From Candidatus Njordarchaeota archaeon (GTDB taxonomy: Archaea > Thermoproteota > JANJXX01 > Panguiarchaeales > Panguiarchaeaceae), in the NCBI GenBank assembly GCA_029855985.1, contig JAGSHR010000010.1:1-9042 (forward strand): a stretch of 9,042 bases of DNA, written 5' to 3'. Positions 1 through 8,008 of the stretch are shown piece by piece. Below the pieces are notes generated by a model that searched no databases, was not told the DNA's origin, and saw nothing but the letters and a program-made list of their open reading frames with translations. The position numbers and the translations under genes were made by a program. Position 1 is the first letter of the stretch, and every line of letters starts with the position of its first letter.

Positions 1-342
1 ACAATGACCAGCATGTGGTTCAGATTCCAAAATGGAACAGAATGGTATGGAAACTACACGATGCACTATGATTCAGCGGCGAGGCAATGGGTTTACAATG
101 GGACAAAGTGGTCCCCAGGAAAATACAAGATAGAAGTTTACGGTGTTCTAACGAATGGCACAATCGTGAAAGCCACAGCGGAATTCACATACGAGTACAC
201 GGAAGCGCCGAGTTTGAATCCGTGGCTCATGCTAGCAGCTGGGATCGGCATAGGGGTAGCACTCGTGTTCTTCGTGATGTTTATTTTACCCAAGATCCTT
301 GAGATGAGAAAGAAAAAGAAAAATGGAGGAGAGGTGAAGTAA
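1..342 (+). CDS. C-terminal part of a membrane-anchored surface protein (5' truncated)
   Basis: The frame is open from the first base of the window, so the true start lies upstream; the Met codons at 4 and 13 are probably internal. Counting from the Met at 4, residues 1-66 look like the last beta-sandwich (Ig- or FN3-like) domain of an extracellular region, with alternating aromatic and polar strands and the pattern SPGKYKIEVYG followed by a final strand. It carries four N-X-S/T sequons (NGT, NYT, NGT, NGT). Residues 74-95 form one hydrophobic helix, followed by a strongly basic tail (RKKKK at 102-106), so the N-terminal side should be outside and the tail in the cytoplasm. The stop is one base before the next start, so the two genes are probably co-transcribed and the products may be surface partners. 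The full length and specific function cannot be seen. Orientation and anchoring are well supported; the Ig-like assignment is inference. Confidence 0.8.
   Translation, partial: TMTSMWFRFQNGTEWYGNYTMHYDSAARQWVYNGTKWSPGKYKIEVYGVLTNGTIVKATAEFTYEYTEAPSLNPWLMLAAGIGIGVALVFFVMFILPKILEMRKKKKNGGEVK
325..337 (+). promoter_or_regulatory. Ribosome-binding site of the giant propeller gene, inside the upstream coding end
   Basis: GGAGG (325-329) and GAGGTGA (331-337) both match the archaeal anti-Shine-Dalgarno complement GGAGGTGA. The second ends 6 bases before the ATG at 344, a standard spacing. The site lies within the last codons of the upstream gene, where it encodes the Gly-Gly-Glu-Val part of the tail. 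It decides the start at 344 and supports translation from a shared transcript. Confidence 0.8.
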
Positions 343-343
343 A

Positions 344-427
344 ATGCGTAAATTATTGGCATTAACAATTTTAATGATGTTTTTGATAACGCCCTTGTTC
401 GCGTCTAATACTGCGTCAGTTGGCGCA
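344..427 (+). other. Signal peptide coding segment of the giant protein
   Basis: Residues 1-28 contain a short basic n-region (Arg2, Lys3), a hydrophobic core (residues 4-19) and small residues at two possible cleavage sites, LFA20/Ser21 and VGA28/Gln29. It directs Sec export, so all the propeller repeats should be outside the cell. Which of the two sites is cut is not clear by eye. Confidence 0.8.
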
Positions 428-3400
428 CAAAGATTCAACTCGGGAACAATACCGAGCACATTTGCCAACGTCAATCCCCTTAATACATTGCCCAAAGAAA
501 ACATTGAAACCAGTGATTTAACTCCAAGTCAATTTAACTACTCAGAGGAACAAGTTACGTACCCTGATAATTGGGAATTCGTTCAATACCTAAAGGACAA
601 TCCAAACGTGTATCGTAAAATATGGGAACCGTGGATAACGAAAGCAGCGGTTCACTCTCTTGTGGTCTCAGATAACGGAGAATGGATGGCGTTTGGCGGC
701 GGGTACCTATATGACAACGAAGTTCACGTTTATAGGTGGAACTATGATGCAAACAGGTACGACAAGATCTGGGATACTGGTGATGGAGTAATTAAGGGAG
801 ATGTTGTTTCCCTTGCGATCAGCGACTTGGACCACAACAACCTAAAAGAGGTAATAGCGGCTAGCACAGATGGTCACATTTACGTGTTCGAGCAAAGACA
901 CATTTATGACCCAATCACAAACACAGAGTTCATGTTTGACCTTGTGTGGAGAAGCGAGTATTTGGGACCTGTATGGTCAGCAGCCTTATCTGATTTGGAT
1001 AAGGACTATATAAACGAGATAATTGCGGGAACCTGGGGGGACGGTGTCGTCATATACGAGTACTTTAATCACTCAAAGTACCCTTATTCACCCGAGCATT
1101 GGATGGAGCTTAAACCAGTTTGGAGATCTGGTGATTTAGGGGAGAAGGTGATGTCCCTCGCAACCGGTGACTTCAATGGAAACGGTTTAATGGATTTCAT
1201 AGTGGGATTGAGAAACGGAACAATTCTAGTTTACGAGAATAATGGTACAATAATTGATATACGCGGGTATCCATTCCCGTTCGCCCAAGATAACAGTTAC
1301 AAGCTAATATGGAGAAACAACTACTCGGCTTACGCGCCAATACTCTCAATATCCGTTGGAGACTTGGATGGTGATGGTGTGGATGAAGCGGGGATAGTTT
1401 CAGCAACGCAGAGCGTGTTTGTTCTAGATTACACATCACAATTCAACATGATTAAGCTATATTACCCGCCGAAGAGTTACGAGGTTGGTTTGGGTGTACC
1501 AGGAGAATATCCCATAGATAACTATGCGGACTGGATGCTCTATGGACAAAACATTAAATTCTTCAATGGAACTCATTGGTTAACTGAACCGATAGCGGAT
1601 TACAGATTGCATACAGGTATAGAATACAACAATACTGCGATGGGCGGCAGACCGGATGGCAAATATTCACAATTCCTCCCGAATGCAACTCACAACGCGA
1701 CCGCTATTTTGGATTTTGGTATTAGAGAGGAAATCGTTGGTGACGGATCACCCCAATGGGACTTGGAAGTCGCAATGTCGCAGTTAAACAGTAGTTTTGC
1801 TCTAACACCAGATGATAACGAGATAACATTTTACGGGTCAGCGAGCGGCGAGAGGTACGTGAGATTAAATTACACGTATGAAGTGACTGGAACAATAACA
1901 AAACTGCACTTTGAGGTAGACAGAGTTTTAATTGAGAATGATTGGAGACACATAAGATACATAAAAATCGACGTGAAAAATGGTTCAAAGTACTATGCAA
2001 TCGACTCACTGTATACAAGATACATTGACAAACAATTAACGGATGTTATCTCTAGCAAAATAGCGAATGTTAAACTCTTCGCTAACATGGATACAAACTA
2101 CCTGTTGCTAGGCACACTAGATGGGAGACTTGTAGCATACTTTTACAACGATACAACTGGAAGCTACGAGATGGCTTACGATTCGCTCATGGAAGACAAC
2201 TTCAAACTCGGAACAAGAATCTGGGACTTCGAGTTAACAAGACCGGATGAGAGATTCCCATACTGGATTTACAGCAAAGAATACTCAATAAACTTACCCA
2301 GCGGAGACTTCTACACTTACGAGATACTAGATTATGATGGAGACGGCGAAAACGAAATAATGGTTACGACAACAGACAGCCAGATATTATTGTACCAGCA
2401 GGCAAGCGGATACTTCAATTATGATCCTGGGGCAACAACATACATCTTCTCACAGATACAACCAATGATCAACGGTAAAAACATAACTGCAATAATAGGT
2501 GATATTCACCCTGGTTACACTGGAAATGAACTACTTGTTGGTTACTATGACCCTGTTTCAGAGGAATATGGGGCATTTCTCTTTTACTTGGAGACACCGT
2601 ATAACATTCAGTACAATGATTCCAGAAGCGTCTCGTTAATCGACATGGAAAACACGGGGGCTCTATACGGTATACTAAAATCATCGAAAACAGTGCCACA
2701 CTTTGCTTTCGGAGACGTGGACGGGGATGGATACAAAGACCTAGTGTTATCAAACGGAAAACTTTACTTATTAAGGAACTATTACGGGCAATCAAGTTAC
2801 CAACTAGTGGACGGGTATTTCTCTGAAATAAACGAGGCTCTCGGCACCAGGATTACCAAGAAAGTTGATTTAGTTGACTTTAACGGTGACGGTCTATTGG
2901 ATATAATCGTCAGTTATGATGGAAAGAAAGGAGCAACATACTTTGAAAACGTTGGAACAGGGGTATTCCCCGAGTGGAAGGAAAAGAAACAAATGTTCTC
3001 TAACTCGGTTAGAAGTGATAATCCCGTTACAAACTTCAAATTCAACAACTTAACTGAAGCAATCGTAGTTAATGACGACGGTTACAAACTTTACGCTTGG
3101 AACAAGTACAAGAAAAACTTCTACATCTTCACGGGAGAGACAGAGGATGTTCAAACAATGCTCATGGCGACTTACCCCTTGGTTATATCAGTGAATATTG
3201 GACCAATAGACAAAACAGGTAGCATACTCAACTTTGGTTACCACATTTTAGACGTCTGGTCAACTGCCGATGAGTTAAACAGTTGGACGCAAGCGATAGA
3301 TTTCGCGGATATGGATGGTGACGGAAAAGGGGAAGTCATTGTCGGGGACTATGACAACAATGTTTATGTGTTCGAGCATATGACTAATAACACATATAAG

Positions 3401-6400
3401 AGGGCTTATCGCAGTCCAGATTTGCACATGGATCTAAAAACGAGCAGTTCACCTTATTACTCAGATGAATTCTCTGGTATCAGTGGTTCATTCAAGAGGA
3501 GAGTTATGGAGAACGCTAGGTTCCTTGTAGCTGGCGTCGACATGGATGGTGACGGAAAACAAGAGTTCGTTGTTGCCACTCAGTATAACATTTACGTTTT
3601 CGAGTACATAGGATACGATAACTACAAGTTAGTGTACAATGCAACAATCAGGGACAGTGACGTTTGGAGTTTATACTCTAGTTACATCACAGGAATAACT
3701 GCAATGACTTATATTGGTGACTTCGACTACGATGGTTACGGAGAAATAGCGGTTGCAGCCCAATGGTTCTTATTTGTGTTTGAATTCATTGATGATGGCT
3801 TTGTAGAGATCTACGAGGGTGATCCATTACTGTATTGGACATATGGTAACATTTTCTATGGAAGCGCTAACTACAAGATAAACGCTCTCACGTCGGGTGA
3901 CTTGGATAGAAACGGTTTAAAGGAAATCATAATGGGCGGAGAGAACAGTTCATCCTATTACTGCACTTTCAAAAACGGCTTTGTAGCATCAATAGAATTT
4001 AACATGGGCACATTTGTGACAAAGTGGGTAGCAAGCAAGAACATAGTAAAAGATAACATTATTTATGATCTCCAAATTGACGATCAAGACTACGATGGAA
4101 ACTGGGAGTTAATTATAGGCGGAGAAAAAGGTGTCGCGGTACTAGAACACGTTGAGGGTGGCTATCTAAGTGATAACCCAACAGGAGTTATATCCGCGAA
4201 TCCAGATTACCCATACAGCGACATAACCAATTACCTTAAAACAACATCTTACGGTTCACTGAGCAGACAGGACGTAGTAGTGTTACCCGACGGCAGAATC
4301 TTCGCTTTCATCTCGTACGGTAACGCGAAAGCCACATACGTATACTATTCCGTTTCAAACGATGGAGGAAAAACGTGGAGCGCACCCCAGAGAATAACCA
4401 ACGACACGGAATACTCAACTACAACGTACATAGAAGCTGATGTTAACGCATTCCTCTATGGCGACCAAATTTACCTCGTTTGGCGAGTATTACCCAATGA
4501 GATTGGAGTATACTATAAAACGTTAAACACGACGTCAATGAAGTTCACTAATGCTACGAGAATCTTCAACACAACGCGAAACGAAATAGTCAACCTTAGA
4601 GCATGGTACACTCCCCCAATATTCCTAGGCCTACCTTTCAAATTAGCATACAGAAATACGACTGACGGTAAAATCTATGTTTGGTACCAAACGTGGACTT
4701 TCGTAGGGGGTTTTCTCATAATATACTGGACGAACACCTCAACGGCAAATATTTACAGTGCAAACTATACTTATACTTCCTTTGATATCGATTATATTGG
4801 TCATGGAGAGGCAGGCTTTACATTCACTGGAAAATATCTACCAGAGCAATCGACACAAACAGATCTTTGGTTCGCGAAATTCAAAATTGTAGGTGGCACT
4901 ATTAACTGGACTCGCCCAGTGAGACTAACGTTAACTGGTTGGAATGAGTATAACCCAGCGATAACTTACAATTCCAAGTATAATGTGACCGCAATAGTTT
5001 ACAACTACGATAAATCGGCTTACGGCTACCAGTTTGGAATAATTTCCTCTACAGATCAGGGCTACACTTGGAGCAAGAGTTTTGAGCTCTGGGGAATAAA
5101 CAAGGATATAATAATAGAGTGCACATCTGGTGGATTGCAATTGAAATTCCTGTCCAGCAGGTCAGGTCAAGTTGAAACAATAACGCATCTATTCTTGTAT
5201 GGTCCAGCAGTCTTCATTGGGGATGGCGGTAACCTAGCTTATACGGTGGCTTCAGATGTAGGGTATGGAACAACCCAAGGATTACAAATTGAGAAGATGT
5301 TCGGAGTGAGATTTATTGATTACATTGAGTGGGCATACACGGACCTTGGTTCTGTTAATCATGTTGCAGTGGGTGACACGGATAACGATGCTAAGCGCGA
5401 AATAGTAACAGACTATTACGGCGACGCATTCACAGTGTTTGAACTTGTATCACAAGAAGGAGGAAAATTCCACTACAACCAAACATATGTTAGCATTAAA
5501 CTGAATCACACTGTTAACGATTTAGCGGTTGGTGACAGTAACGGAAACGGTTTCAGTGAAATCGCTGTAGCGTCGAGAAGAGGAAACGTTTACTTGTTTG
5601 AGACCATATTTGACAATTGGAGTACAGCCACGTTCAAAGTGCCCTACAAGAGAAACAGTAGAAATATTGGAAGCAACAATATTATAGACTACGGAACAAT
5701 GAGATACCAAGACAGAGATTTATACTACTACATAAACGACAACAACGATTTAATCATCGTTTACGATATAAACAATGTACTATACACTTCGATGAACCTT
5801 GGAGGCCTTATTGACAGAACAATTGCCTTTGACTCCAACAATGATAACGTAGATGAATTATACATAGGCTTCAATAATGGTACAATAATCAAAATAGAAT
5901 TCAACTTGAACGATAAATCAATACAAGTAACAGCGTCGACAAGCGAATTACCAAACTCAGTAACGATATTAAATTACCATCACGGCTCCAATAAATACAT
6001 TGTGGCTGGCGACACGGGAGGAAACATCATTTTATTGTCACCAGAAAATCTAACAAACGTTTACGGGGAAACATTACAATTGGGAAGCGACCTCAGTAAA
6101 GCGGCAGTATCCGTAACCGAAAATGGTCCAATAATAGTTGCGAGGTTCAATAACGAGACAATATCCGCATACTCACACAACGCTACAGGTTTCAACAACA
6201 TTTGGAGAATAAACACGTCTTTAGCAACGGTTACCCCAATGCTATCAATCGACGCTGACAAGAATGGTTACGATGAAATATTTGTTCAAAACACTTCAAG
6301 CAGTCTAGTAATGTTGAACAGTTTAACGGGAGAGTTAATAATAACAATTGATATAGGCGCAAGTTTCAACATAAAGGGATTCGAGTTAATTAATTTGGAT

Positions 6401-8008
6401 GGAGATAACCTAACTGAGGTACTTTACTGGGGTGACAATTACTACGGAGTATTCACAACGAGCAATTACATGAGCGTTTGGGTTTACCAAACAGTAACCA
6501 CAATAACGTCAGTCAAGACTGGAGATTTCGATGGCAATGGTTTAAGTGATTTCGTTCTCACCTCTGATTTGTACAAGAGAATTATAGTATCAAATGGATA
6601 TGGTTCATCGTACATGTATCTAGAGTTCCCCATTAACGCATTCCTTGAAATAGGCGAAACTCAAGGTTCAATTAGCACGGTGTTCGGTATACTCTCAAAC
6701 GAAACATTCGTAACTTATAAGGGTGCAACATACGAGATAAGGTACCAAGCAGAAGCCTACGTGACACTTGACCAAAAAACATTTTACCAAATTGAGACAG
6801 GGACATCCAACAGCAAACTCCTTTATGGTTCAATTTCATCGGCGTCACTAGAATTTTACGTTGTCTATGGAAACGGAAAAATAACCGTTATTGATAATAA
6901 GGGAAACACAATGCTCAAAACTGACGCTGTGACTCATCAACGTGGAATCTTATTGTGGTGGGTTGACACAAACAGACCTTACCTAGTATCTTACAACTCA
7001 AGTATAATAAGAGTATACGATATCCTCAATGGGGGCTACACGGATCACTCTGGGTACTACTATGTTCTATCTGTCTACGCTGCTAATGTAATGGATAAAA
7101 TTTACGAGGAATTGATCATATATTACAATTTAGAAAACAATAATGACTACAGAATCAGGGTAGTAGACGACGACTTCAATCCACTCTATATCGTTCATAT
7201 GCCTGTTAATTACATCAAGTTTGCGGATCTAACGGGAGACGGTTACAGTGAAATGATCACAAAGTTTGGTGGAAACATAACGACTTTCGACGTTCAAAAC
7301 AGTGCGAAATTATGGTCCAGAGTAACAAGGTTTTCGGCTTCAGATGCCTTTTCTGACAACATGGCTATGATAGATTATTATGGAGACGACAGGTACGATG
7401 TCGTGTTCGTTTCATCACTAGGATACTTGGTGTATTTCAGGGGCTCAGATGGAGCAACCATAAAAAATAGCACTATCACAGGCATAAAGTTTAGCATAAT
7501 GATGTCTACGCAACCAGATTACCTGTTTGGTGCTGTAAACAGTGATGTCATGTTCAAAGTTTGGGGAATTGGTTTAATCGTTGTCAAAGATACTGGCGAA
7601 GTGAAATATGTTTACAATGACACTTCACTTAACGGATTTGATAAAACTCTTGAAGTGAATGGAAAATACTTTGTTTTCTCTAATGGCAAGAACTCGATAT
7701 TTGGCATTGACAATAGAGGCTTATACTATTACATCAAGTTCCAATCGGAGGTAAAAGATTTCTTGCTTATCGATAGCCAAGTGGTTGGAGAGATGTTCAT
7801 TTTGGTTCTATTAAAGAACGGAGATCTAAAGAAGGTTTATTTTGACTACCCTTACATTGTAGGCGAAACCGGAAGCTATACATTGGATTCCGCGGAGGGG
7901 TTGCCTAGCTTATCGCTGGTTATGTTCCTATTAGGCATTACAGTTGTGACATCAATAGTGTTCGTTTGGAAAAAGAGGATATTCGCAATATTCTCTCATA
8001 AAAATTAA
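344..8008 (+). CDS. Giant secreted multi-beta-propeller protein (FG-GAP/VCBS and Asp-box repeats), C-terminally membrane-anchored
   Basis: This 2554-residue protein starts with a signal peptide (basic MRK, hydrophobic 4-19, cleavage likely after LFA20 or VGA28). FG-GAP/VCBS-like Asp-rich loops (DxDxDG, then a strand such as EIIAG and a Y/V-F-E strand) begin near residues 161, 217, 276, 340; 663, 720, 791, 845, 989, 1066, 1126, 1186, 1246; and 1678, 1731, 1830, 1970, 2017, 2061, 2295, 2344. Spacing is often 53-65, one propeller blade. A probable jelly-roll domain lies at 367-570 and a sialidase-like Asp-box region at about 1285-1650. Residues 2523-2542 are a membrane helix, followed by KKR and a short cytoplasmic tail. 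I count about 43 N-X-S/T sequons and only two cysteines. FG-GAP loops usually bind Ca2+; such proteins serve in adhesion or as surface scaffolds. No catalytic site was recognised, so an adhesin/scaffold role is inference. The start follows a strong ribosome site and gives a clean signal peptide. Confidence 0.9.
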   Translation: MRKLLALTILMMFLITPLFASNTASVGAQRFNSGTIPSTFANVNPLNTLPKENIETSDLTPSQFNYSEEQVTYPDNWEFVQYLKDNPNVYRKIWEPWITKAAVHSLVVSDNGEWMAFGGGYLYDNEVHVYRWNYDANRYDKIWDTGDGVIKGDVVSLAISDLDHNNLKEVIAASTDGHIYVFEQRHIYDPITNTEFMFDLVWRSEYLGPVWSAALSDLDKDYINEIIAGTWGDGVVIYEYFNHSKYPYSPEHWMELKPVWRSGDLGEKVMSLATGDFNGNGLMDFIVGLRNGTILVYENNGTIIDIRGYPFPFAQDNSYKLIWRNNYSAYAPILSISVGDLDGDGVDEAGIVSATQSVFVLDYTSQFNMIKLYYPPKSYEVGLGVPGEYPIDNYADWMLYGQNIKFFNGTHWLTEPIADYRLHTGIEYNNTAMGGRPDGKYSQFLPNATHNATAILDFGIREEIVGDGSPQWDLEVAMSQLNSSFALTPDDNEITFYGSASGERYVRLNYTYEVTGTITKLHFEVDRVLIENDWRHIRYIKIDVKNGSKYYAIDSLYTRYIDKQLTDVISSKIANVKLFANMDTNYLLLGTLDGRLVAYFYNDTTGSYEMAYDSLMEDNFKLGTRIWDFELTRPDERFPYWIYSKEYSINLPSGDFYTYEILDYDGDGENEIMVTTTDSQILLYQQASGYFNYDPGATTYIFSQIQPMINGKNITAIIGDIHPGYTGNELLVGYYDPVSEEYGAFLFYLETPYNIQYNDSRSVSLIDMENTGALYGILKSSKTVPHFAFGDVDGDGYKDLVLSNGKLYLLRNYYGQSSYQLVDGYFSEINEALGTRITKKVDLVDFNGDGLLDIIVSYDGKKGATYFENVGTGVFPEWKEKKQMFSNSVRSDNPVTNFKFNNLTEAIVVNDDGYKLYAWNKYKKNFYIFTGETEDVQTMLMATYPLVISVNIGPIDKTGSILNFGYHILDVWSTADELNSWTQAIDFADMDGDGKGEVIVGDYDNNVYVFEHMTNNTYKRAYRSPDLHMDLKTSSSPYYSDEFSGISGSFKRRVMENARFLVAGVDMDGDGKQEFVVATQYNIYVFEYIGYDNYKLVYNATIRDSDVWSLYSSYITGITAMTYIGDFDYDGYGEIAVAAQWFLFVFEFIDDGFVEIYEGDPLLYWTYGNIFYGSANYKINALTSGDLDRNGLKEIIMGGENSSSYYCTFKNGFVASIEFNMGTFVTKWVASKNIVKDNIIYDLQIDDQDYDGNWELIIGGEKGVAVLEHVEGGYLSDNPTGVISANPDYPYSDITNYLKTTSYGSLSRQDVVVLPDGRIFAFISYGNAKATYVYYSVSNDGGKTWSAPQRITNDTEYSTTTYIEADVNAFLYGDQIYLVWRVLPNEIGVYYKTLNTTSMKFTNATRIFNTTRNEIVNLRAWYTPPIFLGLPFKLAYRNTTDGKIYVWYQTWTFVGGFLIIYWTNTSTANIYSANYTYTSFDIDYIGHGEAGFTFTGKYLPEQSTQTDLWFAKFKIVGGTINWTRPVRLTLTGWNEYNPAITYNSKYNVTAIVYNYDKSAYGYQFGIISSTDQGYTWSKSFELWGINKDIIIECTSGGLQLKFLSSRSGQVETITHLFLYGPAVFIGDGGNLAYTVASDVGYGTTQGLQIEKMFGVRFIDYIEWAYTDLGSVNHVAVGDTDNDAKREIVTDYYGDAFTVFELVSQEGGKFHYNQTYVSIKLNHTVNDLAVGDSNGNGFSEIAVASRRGNVYLFETIFDNWSTATFKVPYKRNSRNIGSNNIIDYGTMRYQDRDLYYYINDNNDLIIVYDINNVLYTSMNLGGLIDRTIAFDSNNDNVDELYIGFNNGTIIKIEFNLNDKSIQVTASTSELPNSVTILNYHHGSNKYIVAGDTGGNIILLSPENLTNVYGETLQLGSDLSKAAVSVTENGPIIVARFNNETISAYSHNATGFNNIWRINTSLATVTPMLSIDADKNGYDEIFVQNTSSSLVMLNSLTGELIITIDIGASFNIKGFELINLDGDNLTEVLYWGDNYYGVFTTSNYMSVWVYQTVTTITSVKTGDFDGNGLSDFVLTSDLYKRIIVSNGYGSSYMYLEFPINAFLEIGETQGSISTVFGILSNETFVTYKGATYEIRYQAEAYVTLDQKTFYQIETGTSNSKLLYGSISSASLEFYVVYGNGKITVIDNKGNTMLKTDAVTHQRGILLWWVDTNRPYLVSYNSSIIRVYDILNGGYTDHSGYYYVLSVYAANVMDKIYEELIIYYNLENNNDYRIRVVDDDFNPLYIVHMPVNYIKFADLTGDGYSEMITKFGGNITTFDVQNSAKLWSRVTRFSASDAFSDNMAMIDYYGDDRYDVVFVSSLGYLVYFRGSDGATIKNSTITGIKFSIMMSTQPDYLFGAVNSDVMFKVWGIGLIVVKDTGEVKYVYNDTSLNGFDKTLEVNGKYFVFSNGKNSIFGIDNRGLYYYIKFQSEVKDFLLIDSQVVGEMFILVLLKNGDLKKVYFDYPYIVGETGSYTLDSAEGLPSLSLVMFLLGITVVTSIVFVWKKRIFAIFSHKN
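806..1438 (+). repeat. FG-GAP/VCBS repeat group 1 (four blades)
   Basis: Four blades have Asp-rich loops beginning at residues 161 (DLDHNNLKE), 217 (DLDKDYINE), 276 (DFNGNGLMD) and 340 (DLDGDGVDE), spaced 56, 59 and 64 residues apart. Each is preceded by a small-residue strand (such as LAISD or LATGD) and followed by strands ending in VFE, IYE or VYE. The third and fourth loops are closest to a Ca2+-binding consensus; the first two have lost the glycine. The group is interrupted after the fourth blade by a different domain. Confidence 0.8.
1442..2053 (+). other. Domain inserted between propeller blades, probable beta-sandwich (jelly roll)
   Basis: Residues about 367-570 contain no FG-GAP loop. 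They include AILDFG (454-459), then EEIVGDG, an alternating strand WDLEVAM, and near the end a strand RHIRYIKIDV (535-544) followed by a YAIDSLYTRY segment. This order (LDFG, GDG, then an RYI strand and an acidic strand) resembles galactose-binding-like or discoidin-like sandwiches seen in secreted proteins. The segment carries five or more sequons. The fold is inferred from motifs only. Immediately after it, a blade-like strand set without Asp residues starts near residue 573. Confidence 0.45.
2311..4150 (+). repeat. FG-GAP/VCBS repeat group 2 (nine loops)
   Basis: Asp-rich loops begin near residues 663 (DYDGDGENE), 720 (degenerate, DIHPGYTGNE), 791 (DVDGDGYKD), 845 (DFNGDGLLD), 989 (DMDGDGKGE), 1066 (DMDGDGKQE), 1126 (DFDYDGYGE), 1186 (DLDRNGLKE) and 1246 (DDQDYDGNWE). 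The last four are 60 residues apart, the size of one blade; 989 to 1066 is 77, and a gap of 144 separates 845 from 989, probably with a loop-less blade between. Seven or more of these loops keep the acidic residues expected for Ca2+ binding, so this is the best preserved group. Confidence 0.8.
3311..3559 (+). repeat. 18-bp exact direct repeat in neighbouring FG-GAP loops
   Basis: The 18 bases ATGGATGGTGACGGAAAA occur at 3311-3328 and again at 3542-3559, 231 bases (77 codons) apart. Both encode MDGDGK in the Ca2+-type loop. The flanking codons differ, so this is either a trace of blade duplication or convergent codon choice for the same loop. Confidence 0.75.
4196..5293 (+). other. Sialidase-like (BNR/Asp-box) propeller domain within the giant protein
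   Basis: Residues about 1285-1650 interrupt the FG-GAP repeats. Two perfect Asp-box motifs S-x-D-x-G-x-T-W are present: SNDGGKTW at 1338-1345 (4355-4378) and STDQGYTW at 1569-1576 (5048-5071). Between them are degenerate blades, such as a W-x-x-P-V-R-L-T segment with following strands typical of BNR repeats. No FRIP-type arginine motif or other recognisable sialidase active-site signature is seen, so a non-catalytic, perhaps glycan-binding, propeller is more likely than an enzyme. The domain boundaries are approximate. Confidence 0.7.
5336..7447 (+). repeat. Degenerate FG-GAP/VCBS repeat group 3
   Basis: Loops begin near residues 1678 (DTDNDAKRE), 1731 (DSNGNGFSE), 1830 (DSNNDNVDE), 1970 (DADKNGYDE), 2017 (NLDGDNLTE), 2061 (DFDGNGLSD), 2295 (DLTGDGYSE) and 2344 (DYYGDDRYD). 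Spacing is irregular (44 to 234 residues) and blades without an Asp loop lie between them, some resembling PQQ-type blades. The region is richer in Asn and has fewer full DxDxDG loops than group 2, suggesting older or relaxed repeats. One or more eight- or seven-bladed propellers are probable, but the closure of each cannot be told by eye. Confidence 0.7.
7910..7969 (+). other. C-terminal membrane anchor of the giant protein
   Basis: Residues 2523-2542 are an uninterrupted hydrophobic stretch ending in Trp2542, followed by Lys-Lys-Arg (2543-2545) and a nine-residue tail. This is a classic stop-transfer anchor leaving the C-terminus in the cytoplasm. The same layout closes the upstream gene product. 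Confidence 0.88.

Noticed and set aside
87..302. Second plus-strand frame overlapping the first gene
   Set aside because: The overlapping frame 1 carries a clear membrane helix and basic tail and ends next to the giant gene's start; the alternative gives a low-complexity product with no ribosome site.
2469..2795. Open frame of 108 codons on the minus strand inside the giant gene
   Set aside because: It lies opposite well-formed FG-GAP blades, has a composition unlike the neighbours and no upstream signal; the same holds for the other antisense frames within 555-6261.
4196..5293. Active sialidase within the giant protein
   Set aside because: Asp-boxes alone are structural; no FRIP-type arginine motif or other recognisable catalytic signature was found in the domain.
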